Shown here in pieces: positions 7,393 through 7,582 of a DNA stretch of 7,582 bases. Below the pieces are notes generated by a model that worked only from the letters and a program-made list of their open reading frames with translations, was not told the origin of the DNA and ran no database searches. Position 1 is the first letter of the stretch, and the number at the start of each line of letters is the position of its first letter. The stretch lies in NCBI GenBank assembly GCA_003157055.1, contig PMIG01000139.1, forward strand, positions 3,040 to 10,621, in the 5' to 3' direction. This stretch comes from Bacteroidales bacterium (lineage in GTDB: Bacteria; Bacteroidota; Bacteroidia; Bacteroidales; VadinHA17). The position numbers were made by a program, and so were the translations under genes.

Positions 7393-7582
7393 CTGCTTCA
7401 CTTTTTATAATCAGTATTTTCCTGGTAGCATCAGTAACCTTGAATCTGTCATCAATTCTCTCGCCGACTATCCATGCAATTTTACTGCCTGATTCAAGTA
7501 TAAGAGCCTTTTCTTTATCAAACCTGGATAATTTACTGTCAATAAAATAATCACTTAGTTTTTTCTTCTTTTTCATTCCAAG
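7379..7582 (-). CDS. tilS: tRNA(Ile)-lysidine synthetase, C-terminal fragment (gene runs off the window)
   Basis: TilS uses ATP and lysine to modify C34 of the CAU-anticodon tRNA(Ile) to lysidine, changing its decoding from AUG to AUA and its charging from Met to Ile. Only the last 67 residues are present and the frame stays open to the right edge, so the ATG at 7576 is internal: the sequence starts LGMKKKKKLSDYFID, matching the C-terminal domain signature in which GM and a basic run precede KLSDYFID. The later ILESGSKIAWIVGERIDDRF and KVTDATRKILIIK also fit that domain, which recognises the tRNA acceptor stem. The catalytic N-terminal PP-loop domain with SGGxDS would lie beyond the window. 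The gene converges on aroC with a 16-base gap. Confidence 0.88.
   Translation of the reverse strand, partial: LGMKKKKKLSDYFIDSKLSRFDKEKALILESGSKIAWIVGERIDDRFKVTDATRKILIIKSEAEKSR

Noticed and set aside
1..7582. Mobile elements, CRISPR, toxin-antitoxin or anti-phage system
   Set aside because: No transposase, integrase, spaced direct repeats, attachment sites or defence-type domains were found; the window is tightly packed with housekeeping, signalling and TPR genes.

Overview
The window looks like ordinary chromosomal DNA from a member of the Bacteroidota. Several things point there: moderate-to-low GC by eye, genes without clear Shine-Dalgarno sequences, one TAnnTTTG-type -7 element, a large soluble PAS/GAF hybrid sensor kinase, and the general look of the AroB, TilS and TPR proteins. 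This is an inference from sequence style and remembered families; no search was run. I see no mobile element, CRISPR array, rRNA or tRNA gene.

Layout. (1) Positions 1-1182, plus strand: a secreted TPR-repeat protein whose extreme N-terminus lies off the left edge. (2) Positions 1236-4445, minus strand: a 1069-residue cytoplasmic hybrid histidine kinase (coiled coil, about four PAS-like modules, GAF, HisKA, HATPase, receiver), convergent with the TPR gene. (3) Positions 4538-5185, minus strand: nth, endonuclease III, with all catalytic and iron-sulfur residues. (4) Positions 5186-5324: a divergent intergenic region with a candidate Bacteroidota -7 promoter element inside a perfect AT-rich dyad. 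(5) Positions 5325-7362, plus strand: a tight two-gene shikimate operon, aroB (apparent TTG start) and aroC (compact form), 7 bases apart. (6) Positions 7379-7582, minus strand: the C-terminal end of tilS, convergent with aroC.

How the genes work together: only aroB and aroC are clearly linked. They catalyse the second and the last (seventh) steps of the pathway to chorismate, and the enzymes between must be encoded elsewhere. The sensor kinase has no adjacent response regulator or HPt gene in view, so its output partner is unknown. nth (DNA repair) and tilS (tRNA decoding) are housekeeping genes.

No undescribed system is evident. The points worth a second look are modest: the compact chorismate synthase, the HGF variant of the AroB metal-site motif, the AroB start and its leader, the dyad between nth and aroB, and the divergent second sensory module of the kinase. 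Coding plus short gaps fill the window, and no gene-free stretch exceeds 140 bases.
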